A DNA stretch of 34,367 bases from PALSA-505 sp035308365 (GCA_035308365.1 DATGGU010000044.1:1-34367), one strand, 5' to 3'. Shown: positions 8,148-16,358, numbered from the stretch's first letter. Notes: generated by a model not told the origin, from the sequence alone. Numbers and translations: made by a program.

Positions 8148-8842
8148 CCGGGCTGGTCTGGTTCGCCGGGCCGGACGATGCCGGTCTCGTAGGCGAGGAT
8201 CACCGCCTGCACCCGGTCGCGCAGGCCGAGCTTGGCCAGCAGGTTGCCGACGTGTGACTTGACCGTCGCCTCGCTGACCACCAGGTCGGCGGCTATCTCG
8301 GCGTTGGTCAGGCCACGGGCCAGGCGGAGCAGGATGTCGTGCTCCCGGGCGGTCAGCGACGCCAGCCGGGACGGGGTGGGCAGCGTCTGGGCCGGGCGCC
8401 GGGCGAACGCGTCGATCAGCCGCATGGTCACCGACGGGGCAAGCAGCGCGTTGCCGGCGGCGGCGGTCCTGACCGCGGCGATCAGGTCGTGCCTCGGCGC
8501 GTCCTTCAGCAGGAACCCGCTGGCCCCGGACCGCAGCGCTTCGTACACGTAGTCGTCGAGGTCGAAGGTGGTCAGCATGACCACCCGGGGCGCGGCCGCC
8601 CGGTCGCCGCCGGTGATCCGCCTGGTTGCCTCCAGGCCGTCCATCTCCGGCATCCGCACGTCCATCAGGATCACGTCGGGCCGGTGCTCGGCGGCGGCCT
8701 GGACGGCCTGCACACCGTTGGCCGCCTCGGCCACGACGGTGATCCCGTCGGCCGCCTCGAGTATGACGCAGAATCCGGTTCTGACCAGCTCCTGGTCGTC
8801 GGCGACGAGTACCCGGATCGGGCTGGTGTCCGTTGTGGTCAT
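8144..8842 (-). CDS. NarL/LuxR-type response regulator
   Basis: Two-component response regulator of 232 aa. The receiver domain (about 9-125) has acidic D15/D16, the phospho-acceptor D61 in ILMDVRMP and the conserved Lys in GFLLKDAP. A LuxR/GerE helix-turn-helix (about 165-225, LTAREHDILLRLARGLTNAEIA) follows. The ATG overlaps the stop of the kinase gene by 4 bp (8839-8842), so kinase and regulator form one operon. The partner kinase is of the HisKA_3 class normally found with this output domain. Likely targets include the flanking GT39 genes, but this is inferred only from position. Confidence 0.9.
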   Translation of the reverse strand: MTTTDTSPIRVLVADDQELVRTGFCVILEAADGITVVAEAANGVQAVQAAAEHRPDVILMDVRMPEMDGLEATRRITGGDRAAAPRVVMLTTFDLDDYVYEALRSGASGFLLKDAPRHDLIAAVRTAAAGNALLAPSVTMRLIDAFARRPAQTLPTPSRLASLTAREHDILLRLARGLTNAEIAADLVVSEATVKSHVGNLLAKLGLRDRVQAVILAYETGIVRPGEPDQPG

Positions 8843-10011
8843 GGCGTTGGCAGCCTAGCGGTCACCGCGAACCCGCCGGACTGGCCCGGGCCGAGACTCA
8901 GGCTGCCGCCGCAGGACGCGACCCGCTCGGCGATGCCGGCCAGCCCCAGCCCGCCAGACCGCTCCGGCCGCTCCGCGACCGGAGCGGATCTGCCATTGCC
9001 GGTGTCGGTCACCGAGACGGTGACGTAGCCGGGCTCGTAGCTGACGGTCACCGCAGCCCGGCCCGCACCGGAGTGCCGCACCGTGTTGGTCAGCGCCTCC
9101 TGCACGATCCGGTAGGCGGTCAGATCCACGCCTGGGGCCAGCCTGGCCGGGTTGCCGTGCACCCGCAGGTCCACGGTGATCCCGGCCTGGCGCACCTGCA
9201 CGAGCACGTCGTCGAGCTCGCTGATCGAGGGGGACGGCGCGGCGGGCGTGGTGGCGCCGGCCTGGCCGGGCGGGGCCCGCAGCACGCCGAGCAGCCTGCG
9301 CAGCTCGGTCAGCGCCTCACGGGCGGTCTGGCCGATGATCTCCACGGACTTGCTGGCCTCGGCCGGCTTGCCGGGCAGCAACGAGGCGGCGGCCTCCGAC
9401 TGGACCGCCATCAGGCTGACGTGATGCGCCACCACGTCGTGCAGTTCCCGGGCGATCCTGGTCCGCTCGGCCGCGGCGGCCAGGGCGACCTGCCGGTCCC
9501 GTTCGGCCTCCGCCTGCTCGGCCCGGCCCTCGACCTCCCGCAGGTAGGCCCGGCGGGTGCGGCTGAGCACGCCGGCCAGGCCGGCCACGGCGAACTCCAT
9601 CACCACGACGAAGAAATCGTAGGGCTCGTTGTGTCCGGGCAGCGTCTGGGAATACGTGATGCCGGCCAGCGTGAATGCGCTGGCCACCCAGCGCCACCTG
9701 GTCGAGCTGCGCTCCATCACCGTGAAGTAGGCGATGGCCGGGCCGAGCGGCACCGGCGCGAAGCCGGTATGCAGCAGGTCGTAGATGTTGCGGGGAATGC
9801 CGGTGGCTATATAGACGGGGACTGGCCAGCGCCGCCGCCAGATCAGCGGCAGCACCTGCAGCACGACGAGCATGTATGCCGCGTAGGCCGGGTGAAGCTG
9901 CCCGGTCTCGGGGATCAGCGAACCGACGTTGTAGGCAGCCAGCGCCACCGCCAGCGCAAGGTCCTGCATGCGCGGCGGCAGGGCGACGGCCCAGTCGGCA
10001 AGCCTGTTCAC
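8839..10011 (-). CDS. Sensor histidine kinase, NarL-partner type (HisKA_3)
   Basis: Membrane histidine kinase of 390 aa. The N-terminal ~150 residues contain four to five hydrophobic segments with short loops and no large extracytoplasmic domain, so it probably senses a membrane-linked signal. The dimerisation/phosphotransfer helix carries RIARELHDVVAHHV, with H191 as the phosphorylated residue. The C-terminal HATPase domain ends in the SGGLGLAGIAERV glycine-rich motif. It overlaps the response-regulator start by 4 bp. The gene diverges from the second GT39 gene across a 179-bp gap. Confidence 0.9.
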   Translation of the reverse strand: MNRLADWAVALPPRMQDLALAVALAAYNVGSLIPETGQLHPAYAAYMLVVLQVLPLIWRRRWPVPVYIATGIPRNIYDLLHTGFAPVPLGPAIAYFTVMERSSTRWRWVASAFTLAGITYSQTLPGHNEPYDFFVVVMEFAVAGLAGVLSRTRRAYLREVEGRAEQAEAERDRQVALAAAAERTRIARELHDVVAHHVSLMAVQSEAAASLLPGKPAEASKSVEIIGQTAREALTELRRLLGVLRAPPGQAGATTPAAPSPSISELDDVLVQVRQAGITVDLRVHGNPARLAPGVDLTAYRIVQEALTNTVRHSGAGRAAVTVSYEPGYVTVSVTDTGNGRSAPVAERPERSGGLGLAGIAERVASCGGSLSLGPGQSGGFAVTARLPTP

Positions 10012-10190
10012 CAGCCGATCGTACGGGCCGGCCAGAGCGCCGGGCCATCCTCCGCACGGCGGATCCGCCGTCCCCTGCCTGAGGCGGAATTACCGTGCCG
10101 GGGAGCGCCGGACGTCACTCCAGAGATGGCCGGGCAATCGGGCATCGCGGCCGATGTGGACCGGGTGCCCGGTGGCCGACCATAGTCGTT

Positions 10191-11777
10191 ATGAGTCTCG
10201 TGGCACGTTCTGCCGAACCCAGGGCCGGCCGGCTTCGCGGCGCGGCCCGGCACACTGGCGAGCAGCGGGCCGAGGCGGTCCCGGCCTCCGGCGCCGCTCC
10301 CGTGAACCGGTGGGTCATCGCGGTCGGCGCCGCCGCGTTCGCCGTGGAGATGGCATTGTCGGCGCGGTACGGCTTCCACCGTGATGAGCTGTACTTCCTC
10401 GACTCCGGCCGGCACCTGCAGGCCAGCTACGTGGACCAGCCGGTGCTGACGCCGCTGATCGCCCGGGTGTCGCTGTGGTTGTTCGGCCTCTCGCTGGTGG
10501 GCCTGCACCTGTGGCCAGCCCTGGCCGGCTGGGCGACCGTGGTGGCCGGGGGGCTGACCGCGCGCGAGTTCGGCGGCGGGCGCCGGGCACAGTTGCTGGC
10601 CGCCATCGCGACCGCCACGATGCCGACGCTGCTGGCAGTCGACCACCTGCTCGGCCCGACCGCCTTCGACATGCTGGCCTGGGCGGGCCTGGCGTTCGTC
10701 GCCGCCAGGATCGGCCGCACCGGGGACTGCCGCTGGTGGCTGGCCGGGGGAGGGGTGCTGGGCCTCGGCCTGGCCAACAAGCACAGCGTGGGCTTCTTCG
10801 GGATCGCCCTGCTGACCGGCGCCCTGCTCTCCGGCGGCCGCCAGATGATGCTGAATCGCTGGTTCGCCGCGGGTGTCGTCATCGCGGTCGCGTTCACCAT
10901 CCCCGACCTCTGGTGGCAGGCCCAGCACCAGTGGGCGACGATCGCCATGACCAAGGTGCTCAACCAGGAGAACGGCGGCCTGGGCAACGTCGGCAACTGG
11001 GTGATCGGCCAGCTCGTCATGACGAGCCTGGCCATGGTGGTGGTCTGGGCCGCCGGGCTGCGCTTCCTGTGGCGCTCCGGCCGGCCGCTCTGGCAGGCGC
11101 TGGCCTGGGCCTACGGGCTGCTGTTCGTGTTCTTCGCGCTGACCTCGGGCGCGAAGATCTACTACCTGGCCGGGGCGTACGTCTACCTGCTCGCGGCCGG
11201 GGCGGTGGCCATCGACGGGTGGCTGGCGGCCCGGCCGGGCCGGCTGCGCCGCCTCCTGGTGGCCACCGGGATCACCACCGCCGTGGCCCTGCCGGCGGTG
11301 CTGCCGGTGCTCCCGGCCGCCGACATCGGCTGGACCGCCAAGGTGAACCCGGTGCCGGTCGAGTCGGCCGGCTGGCCGCAGCTCGTCGGCACGGTCCACC
11401 ACGTGTGGGCCTCGCTGCCGCCCCGGCAGCGGGCCAGCGCCGTGATCTTCGCAGCCGACTACGGCGAGGCCGGCGCGATCGACGAGCTGGGCCGGGGTAC
11501 CGGCCTGCCGACGGTGGTCAGCGGGCACAACACCTACTGGTGGTGGGGGCCGGGCAACCCGCACGCCACCACGGTGGTCGCGGTCGCGCCGGGGCCGGAG
11601 GACGTCACCGGCTACGGCGCCTACCTGAGCCGGTTCTTCACCGGCGTCAAGGTCGCGGCCACGCTGTCGAACCCCTATGGCCTGCATAACGAGGAGTGGG
11701 GCGGGCACGTGTACATCTGCACCGGCCCCCGGCACCCATGGGGCCAGATCTGGCCGCGGTTGCGCCACTACGGCTGA
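10191..11777 (+). CDS. GT39-type (ArnT/PMT-like) integral membrane glycosyltransferase, copy B
   Basis: Second copy (528 aa) of the membrane glycosyltransferase at 6521-8134, with the same layout. The first-loop motif is HRDELYFLD (residues 63-71). The most diverged part is around residues 250-275, after the shared PD(I/L)WWQAQH motif. Copy A carries a short extra GRHVADP segment near its C-terminus that copy B lacks. The ATG at 10191 is chosen because it aligns with the start of copy A. About 15 bp of upstream sequence (GCCCGGyGGCyGACmAT) is also shared. As with copy A there is no clear Shine-Dalgarno sequence. It converges on the NHL-repeat protein gene with an 8-bp gap, so that secreted protein is a candidate, unproven, acceptor. 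Confidence 0.8.
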   Translation: MSLVARSAEPRAGRLRGAARHTGEQRAEAVPASGAAPVNRWVIAVGAAAFAVEMALSARYGFHRDELYFLDSGRHLQASYVDQPVLTPLIARVSLWLFGLSLVGLHLWPALAGWATVVAGGLTAREFGGGRRAQLLAAIATATMPTLLAVDHLLGPTAFDMLAWAGLAFVAARIGRTGDCRWWLAGGGVLGLGLANKHSVGFFGIALLTGALLSGGRQMMLNRWFAAGVVIAVAFTIPDLWWQAQHQWATIAMTKVLNQENGGLGNVGNWVIGQLVMTSLAMVVVWAAGLRFLWRSGRPLWQALAWAYGLLFVFFALTSGAKIYYLAGAYVYLLAAGAVAIDGWLAARPGRLRRLLVATGITTAVALPAVLPVLPAADIGWTAKVNPVPVESAGWPQLVGTVHHVWASLPPRQRASAVIFAADYGEAGAIDELGRGTGLPTVVSGHNTYWWWGPGNPHATTVVAVAPGPEDVTGYGAYLSRFFTGVKVAATLSNPYGLHNEEWGGHVYICTGPRHPWGQIWPRLRHYG

Positions 11778-11785
11778 CGCCGGTG

Positions 11786-14275
11786 CTAACCCGTCACCTC
11801 CTCCACCCGGTCGGTGCCGGCGAAAAGGTTCCCGGCGCCGTCCGTGGCAACCGCCTTGACAGCGAACAGCTCTGCTTTGATGGCCGGCCCGCCGATGCCA
11901 GAGAACCCGAACCCGCCGTTGCCGGCCACCGTGTAGATGTCGCCGGCGGTCATCTTGATCCCGTAGAAAGTTCCGGACCTCGTGGCCACTGCCCGCACCC
12001 GCGAGTTCACACTGTCGGCTATCAACACGTTCCCCGACGGATCCAGCCGTACGCCCGCCGGGCGGAAGAACTCGGCGTTGCGGGCGGGCCCGCCGTCGCC
12101 GGAGAACCCCTCCTTGCCGTTGCCCGCGATCGTGTAGATGTCGCTGGCGGTCATCTTCTGCCCGTAGAACGTGCCGGACTTGGCCGCCACCACCCGGATC
12201 CGGTCGTTGATCAGGTCGGACACGACCAGGTTCCCCGCGCCGTCCACCCCCGCCGAGAACGGATGGTAGAGCTCGGCCTTGCGTGCCGGCCCGCCGTCGC
12301 CAGCGAAACCGGCCTTGCCGTTGCCCGCGATCGTGTAAATGCTGTTCGCGGTCATCTTCACGCCGTAGAACGTGCCGGACTTGGCCGCCACCACCCGGAT
12401 CCGGTTGTTGAGGGTGTCCGGGATGATCAGGTTGCCCGCGCCGTCCACCGCCACGTCCTCGGGCTCGCCGACTTCGGCCTTGGTGGCCGGGCCGCCGTCG
12501 CCGGAATACCCATCCGTGCCGTTGCCGGCGATCGTGTAGATGTCGTTCGCGGTCATCTTCACGCCGTAGAAGGTGCCGGAAGAAGCGGCGATCGCCCACA
12601 CCCGGCTGGAGTTGGGATCGGCCAGCAGCAGGTTTCCCGCGTGGTCGAACATCAGTCCCCCGGGGGAGCACAGCATGGCCTTGCGGGCGGGGCCGCCGTT
12701 GCCGCTGCTGCCGCCGGCCAGGGGGCACTGGCCGGTGCCCGCGATCGTGTAGATGTGCCCCGCGGTCATCTGCTGCCCGAAATACGTCCCGGACTGGGCC
12801 GGCACCAAGCGCACCCGGTTGTTGAAGGTGTCGCTCACCGCGAGCTGCCTCGCGCCGCCGAACGCCAGACCGCCAGGGTTTGTGAGCTGGGCCTTGAGGG
12901 CGGGGCCGCCATTACCGGAGAACCCGGGGGAGCCGTTGCCGGCGATCGTGTAGATGTCGCCCGCCGTCATCTGCTTCCCGAAGAACGTTCCCGTTGCGAC
13001 GGCTATCAGGCGCACCCGGGAGCCGTCGCCCACCACCAGGTTCCCCGTCCCGTCGAGCGTTACCGCTTGGGGGAAGCTGAGCATGGCCTTTGCCGCCGGC
13101 CCGCCGTCGCCCAGGCGGTTACCGCCGCCCGCGATGCTGTAGATGTCCCCGGCGGTCATCTTCTTCCCGTAGAAGGTGCCGGAGGTGACCGCGACCACCC
13201 GCACCCGCAGGTTGTGGGTGTCGGCCACCACCAGGTTGCCCGCGCTGTCCACGGTCACCCCCTGCGGCTCGTTCAGCTCGGCGTGGGTGGCCGGCCCGCC
13301 GTCACCGAAGAAGCCTGCCCCGCCGTTGCCGGCCACCGAATAGATGTCGCCAGCGGTCATTGGCTGCCCGTAGAGCGTCCCGGTCTTCTCCGCGATCACC
13401 CGGATGCGGTTGGCCCCCTCATCGGCGATCACGACGTCACCCGTGGAGTCGAGTTCCACCTGGCCCATGTGCTGGCCCAGCCCGGCGTTGACCGCTGGCC
13501 CTCCGTTGCCGGAGATTCTCAGGCTCGACGGCAGGCCCGCGATGTTGTAGATGTCCCCGGCGGTCATCGCCTGCCCATAGAAGGTCCCGGTCCTGGCCGC
13601 CACGACCTGCACCAGGGATCCCGTGGCGGGGTTGAAGCGGCCGCCGTCAGCGATCACCAGGTTGCCCGTGCTGTCCACCGTCACCCCGGCGGGATCCATC
13701 AGCTCGGCGCTGGTCGCGGGCACGCCACCGGTGGTGGTGCCGGGTGTGCCGTTGCCCGCGACGGTGTAGATGTGCTGTGCGGTCATCTGCTGGCCGTAGA
13801 AGGTCCCAGTGGTCTTCGCCACCACCCGTACCCGGGAGTTGGCGGAGTCAGCGATGATGAGATTGCCCGCCCGGTCAACGGCTGGCGTCCCGAGAGAATC
13901 GACGTATGCCTTGGCTGCCGGGCCGCCGTCGCCCAGCGGGCCGGGGGCCTGCGCGCTGTCGCCGGCCGGGGTGGTGAGCCGGCCGGTCTGCGCGCTCACC
14001 TTCCGCACCACCCTGTCGGCGACGTAGAGGTCACCCGAGGCATATGCCACACCGGCGGCTGACCCGATGGCCACGGTCGTTGCCCGGCCGGGCCCGCCGA
14101 CCCCGCCGGCGAACGTGGAGATGATCCCGGCCGTCGTGGCGCCGGTGCCAGCCGAGGCCGGTGCACCGGGCAGAGCTAATGGTGCGGCGACCGTCAGCGC
14201 GGCGATCGCCAGCCCGGGCCAGCGGGCGCCGTGGCGGCTGGATACGCAAGCATGGAGGACCTTGAAAGCTGCCAT
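11786..14275 (-). CDS. Secreted NHL-repeat (beta-propeller) protein
   Basis: Predicted extracellular protein of 829 aa. An N-terminal signal peptide (Arg-rich start, hydrophobic core, cleavage near APASA around residue 40) is followed by about ten tandem units of ~55 residues plus a degenerate first unit. Each unit contains GTFYGxxMTAxDIYTIAGNG, then GGPAxxAEL, GVxVDxxGNLVVAD and NxRVRVVA. This is NHL/SMP-30-like beta-propeller sequence, enough for more than one propeller. The final unit is cut short (FAGTDRVEEVTG). Repetition is also visible in the DNA at ~165-bp period. Such proteins usually mediate binding rather than catalysis. No catalytic residues or C-terminal anchor are evident. Its end lies 8 bp from the convergent GT39 copy B. 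Confidence 0.82.
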   Translation of the reverse strand: MAAFKVLHACVSSRHGARWPGLAIAALTVAAPLALPGAPASAGTGATTAGIISTFAGGVGGPGRATTVAIGSAAGVAYASGDLYVADRVVRKVSAQTGRLTTPAGDSAQAPGPLGDGGPAAKAYVDSLGTPAVDRAGNLIIADSANSRVRVVAKTTGTFYGQQMTAQHIYTVAGNGTPGTTTGGVPATSAELMDPAGVTVDSTGNLVIADGGRFNPATGSLVQVVAARTGTFYGQAMTAGDIYNIAGLPSSLRISGNGGPAVNAGLGQHMGQVELDSTGDVVIADEGANRIRVIAEKTGTLYGQPMTAGDIYSVAGNGGAGFFGDGGPATHAELNEPQGVTVDSAGNLVVADTHNLRVRVVAVTSGTFYGKKMTAGDIYSIAGGGNRLGDGGPAAKAMLSFPQAVTLDGTGNLVVGDGSRVRLIAVATGTFFGKQMTAGDIYTIAGNGSPGFSGNGGPALKAQLTNPGGLAFGGARQLAVSDTFNNRVRLVPAQSGTYFGQQMTAGHIYTIAGTGQCPLAGGSSGNGGPARKAMLCSPGGLMFDHAGNLLLADPNSSRVWAIAASSGTFYGVKMTANDIYTIAGNGTDGYSGDGGPATKAEVGEPEDVAVDGAGNLIIPDTLNNRIRVVAAKSGTFYGVKMTANSIYTIAGNGKAGFAGDGGPARKAELYHPFSAGVDGAGNLVVSDLINDRIRVVAAKSGTFYGQKMTASDIYTIAGNGKEGFSGDGGPARNAEFFRPAGVRLDPSGNVLIADSVNSRVRAVATRSGTFYGIKMTAGDIYTVAGNGGFGFSGIGGPAIKAELFAVKAVATDGAGNLFAGTDRVEEVTG

Positions 14276-14334
14276 GTTCCTGCTCTATCACGGCACGATC
14301 GGGCGCCACAACAAAAACAGGAAAACGTTTCACT

Positions 14335-14349
14335 ACGATCAGAGATCGT
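14335..14349. promoter_or_regulatory. Perfect inverted repeat upstream of the NHL-repeat gene
   Basis: ACGATC and GATCGT flank AGA, and the palindrome AAACGTTT lies about 9 bp to its left. Both sit in an unusually AT-rich stretch 50-75 bp upstream of the NHL-protein start and ~130 bp upstream of the MetE-like gene. Possible operator. No regulator can be assigned. Confidence 0.3.
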
Positions 14350-14446
14350 CTTCTGAGTGCCCCGGCGCGACCTCGCGAGACAAGCCCGGACTCCATCTGG
14401 CGTCCCCGGCAGACCTTGGCGAAACCCAGTCTGCCCCGCGGTAACG

Positions 14447-14475
14447 CTGACTCCCTGGCTGGGCGAGCGTACTGT
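14447..14475 (+). promoter_or_regulatory. Leaderless-type promoter of the MetE-like gene
   Basis: CTGACT (14447-14452, 4 of 6 matches to TTGACA) and TACTGT (14470-14475, fits TANNNT) are 17 nt apart. The -10 element ends 6 nt before the ATG at 14482. Transcription would therefore begin at, or within a base or two of, the start codon, which agrees with the absence of a Shine-Dalgarno sequence. Confidence 0.45.
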
Positions 14476-14481
14476 GCTGGC

Positions 14482-15504
14482 ATGCTGTTCCCCACCTCGC
14501 TGGTTGGAAGCTACCCGCAGCCGGACTGGCTGATCGACCGGGCTCGGCTGGCGGGCCGGTTCCCGCCCCGGGTGCGCGCCAAAGAGCTGTGGCGGGTCGA
14601 GCCGGAGTTCCTGGAGCAGGCCCAGCGGGACGCCACCGTGCTGGCCATCCGGGCTCAGGAAGAGGCCGGCCTGGACATCATCACCGACGGCGAAGTGTGC
14701 CGGGAAAGCTACTCCAACCGGTTCGCGACCGCGCTGGACGGCGTGGACATCGGCAATCCGGGTACCGCGCTGGACCGCAGCGGCCACCCGAACCCGGTGC
14801 CCCGGATCACCGGCGACATCCGGCGGCGCCATCCGGTCGAGGTGGACGGCCTGCGCTTCCTGCGGGCGAACACCAGACGCACCGTCAAAATGACGTTGCC
14901 AGGGCCGTTCACCATGGCCCAGCAGGCCCAGGACGATCACTATGGCAGCACCGAAGCCCTTGCCCTGGGCTACGCCGAGGCGGTCAACGCCGAGGTCCGC
15001 GACCTGTTCGCGGCGGGTGCCGACATCGTGCAGCTCGACGAGCCCTACCTGCAGGCCCGGCCGGACCAGGCGCGCCGGTACGGCGTCAAGGCGATCAACC
15101 GGGCGCTGGAGGGCGTGACCGGGACCACCGCGGTGCACCTGTGTTTCGGCTACGCCGCCATCATCCACGACCGGCCGGCGGGCTATTCGTTCCTGCCCGA
15201 GCTGGCCGCCTGCGATTGCGGCCAGGTGTCCATCGAGACCGCCCAGTCCGGCCTGGACTGCCAGGTGCTGGCCACGCTGACCGGCAAGACCGTCATCCTG
15301 GGCGTGCTGGACCTGGGCGACCTCACGGTGGAGACCCCGCAGACGGTGGCCGCCCGGGTCCGCCGCGCACTGCCCTACGTGCCGCCCGAGCGACTGATCC
15401 TGGCTCCCGACTGTGGCATGAAGTACCTGCCCCGGGACGTCGCCTTCGGCAAGCTGACCGCGATGACGGCGGCAGCCGCCCAGCTCCGCGCCGAACTGAG
15501 CTGA
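14482..15504 (+). CDS. Short (core) cobalamin-independent methionine synthase-like methyltransferase
   Basis: Cytoplasmic zinc-dependent methyltransferase of 340 aa that matches only the catalytic C-terminal barrel of MetE. Full-length MetE is ~750 aa. The expected zinc ligands are all visible: H219 and C221 in VHLCFGY, E252 in VSIETAQSG, and C311 in APDCGMKYLP. The substrate-binding acidic pair is in QLDEPYL (186-187). Proteins of this short type transfer a methyl group to a thiol, in some archaea and bacteria from a corrinoid protein rather than methyl-folate. The physiological donor and acceptor here are unknown. The ATG at 14482 aligns with the family start (MLFPTSLVGSYPQPDWL). An upstream in-frame ATG at 14416 adds unrelated residues. 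Confidence 0.82.
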   Translation: MLFPTSLVGSYPQPDWLIDRARLAGRFPPRVRAKELWRVEPEFLEQAQRDATVLAIRAQEEAGLDIITDGEVCRESYSNRFATALDGVDIGNPGTALDRSGHPNPVPRITGDIRRRHPVEVDGLRFLRANTRRTVKMTLPGPFTMAQQAQDDHYGSTEALALGYAEAVNAEVRDLFAAGADIVQLDEPYLQARPDQARRYGVKAINRALEGVTGTTAVHLCFGYAAIIHDRPAGYSFLPELAACDCGQVSIETAQSGLDCQVLATLTGKTVILGVLDLGDLTVETPQTVAARVRRALPYVPPERLILAPDCGMKYLPRDVAFGKLTAMTAAAAQLRAELS

Positions 15505-15663
15505 TCAGCTCTGCACGGGCGCGATGATGAGGTAGTTCACCCCGCTCTTGGAACAGGCCGGGAAGGGGTATGACGCCACCCTGGCCTGGGTCTGGTTGGG
15601 TACACCCGCAGGCGTAGCGATTAAAACCGCTTCGCCCGCCGGTCTCATCACTGTGGGCCTCAT
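15505..15663 (-). CDS. Small ORF or gene remnant, 52 aa, unknown
   Basis: On the minus strand a frame from ATG (15663) to TGA (15505) reads 52 codons. The last ~30 codons end in G or C almost without exception (PNQTQARVASYPFPACSKSGVNY and on), as in real genes here. The first ~20 codons do not. This suggests the intact C-terminal tail of a decayed gene, or a short genuine gene starting further in. It abuts the stop of the MetE-like gene. An in-frame stop lies 8 codons upstream of the ATG. I do not recognise the sequence. Confidence 0.3.
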   Translation of the reverse strand: MRPTVMRPAGEAVLIATPAGVPNQTQARVASYPFPACSKSGVNYLIIAPVQS

Positions 15664-15702
15664 CGGGGGCCCGCTGCGGTTGCGGTCTCACAGGTTGGAG
15701 AG

Positions 15703-16224
15703 ATGCCGATGCGCACGCCAGTCACCACGTTCGACGATCAGTACAGCGATCCAGCGGCGACCGCCACGGGATGGGAGCAGACGCGCGGCGTGCTCGAGGC
15801 CGCCGACCTGTTCTGGATCTCCACCGTCCGGGCCGACGGGCGGCCGCACGTCACCCCCGTCGTCGCCGTGTGGGCCGGCGACGCGCTCTGGTTTTCCACC
15901 GGCCGCGTTGAGCAGAAGTTCCTCAACCTGCAGTCGCACCCGTACGTGGTGATGACCACCGGGTGCAACACCTGGGACCGGGGCCTGGACGTCGTGGTGG
16001 AGGGCAGGGCCGTGCAGGTCACCGACGACGCCGTGCTCGAGCCTATCGCGCTTATGTTCAACCGCAAATGGGACGGTGGGCACTGGCGGTTCAAGGCTCA
16101 GGGCGGCGCCTTCCGTGACCTCGAGGACGGCAGCGGCGAGGCTCTGGTGTTCTCGGTCACGCCCACCAAGGTCTTCGCCCACTCCAAGGGCGAACCGTTC
16201 GGCATGACCAGGCACCGGTTCTGA
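15703..16224 (+). CDS. Pyridoxamine 5'-phosphate oxidase-fold (PPOX/FDOR) protein
   Basis: Small flavin- or F420-binding split-barrel protein of 173 aa. The core begins FWISTVRADGRPHVTPVVAVW (about residues 37-57) and continues with LWFSTGRVEQKFLNLQSHPYVVMTTG, the usual PPOX pattern. In Actinobacteria such proteins use FMN, F420 or haem. The sequence does not decide between them. GGAG in GGTTGGAGAG lies directly upstream of the ATG at 15703. A second in-frame ATG at 15709 is equally possible. Two hairpins follow the gene. Confidence 0.78.
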   Translation: MPMRTPVTTFDDQYSDPAATATGWEQTRGVLEAADLFWISTVRADGRPHVTPVVAVWAGDALWFSTGRVEQKFLNLQSHPYVVMTTGCNTWDRGLDVVVEGRAVQVTDDAVLEPIALMFNRKWDGGHWRFKAQGGAFRDLEDGSGEALVFSVTPTKVFAHSKGEPFGMTRHRF

Positions 16225-16244
16225 CCGGCGGTTGCGCGGGCACC

Positions 16245-16268
16245 GTCAGCGCTGTGCGCATCGCTGAC
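16245..16268. terminator. Hairpin 3' of the PPOX gene
   Basis: GTCAGCG (16245-16251) and CGCTGAC (16262-16268) form a perfect 7-bp stem with a 10-nt loop, 20 bp after the stop codon and between convergent genes. No T-run follows. Confidence 0.4.
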
Positions 16269-16278
16269 CGCCTGCCGC

Positions 16279-16309
16279 GGCATCCCCGGGCCATCGATGC
16301 CGGGATGCC
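16279..16309. terminator. Second hairpin between the convergent PPOX and DUF1905 genes
   Basis: GGCATCCC (16279-16286) and GGGATGCC (16302-16309) form a perfect 8-bp stem. An alternative pairing with one bulged C extends it by the inner CCGG. With the preceding hairpin it probably ends transcription from both sides. Confidence 0.4.
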
Positions 16310-16358
16310 TGGCCACGGCCAAAATCATCGCCCCGCCGCCGCGGGGAGGGACAGCCCG

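Noticed and set aside
11696..14062. A 788-codon frame on the plus strand across the NHL-repeat gene
   Set aside because: It mirrors the repeats of the real gene on the other strand. The product is repetitive Gly/His/Arg/Val without a signal peptide or family motif, and codon third positions favour the minus strand.
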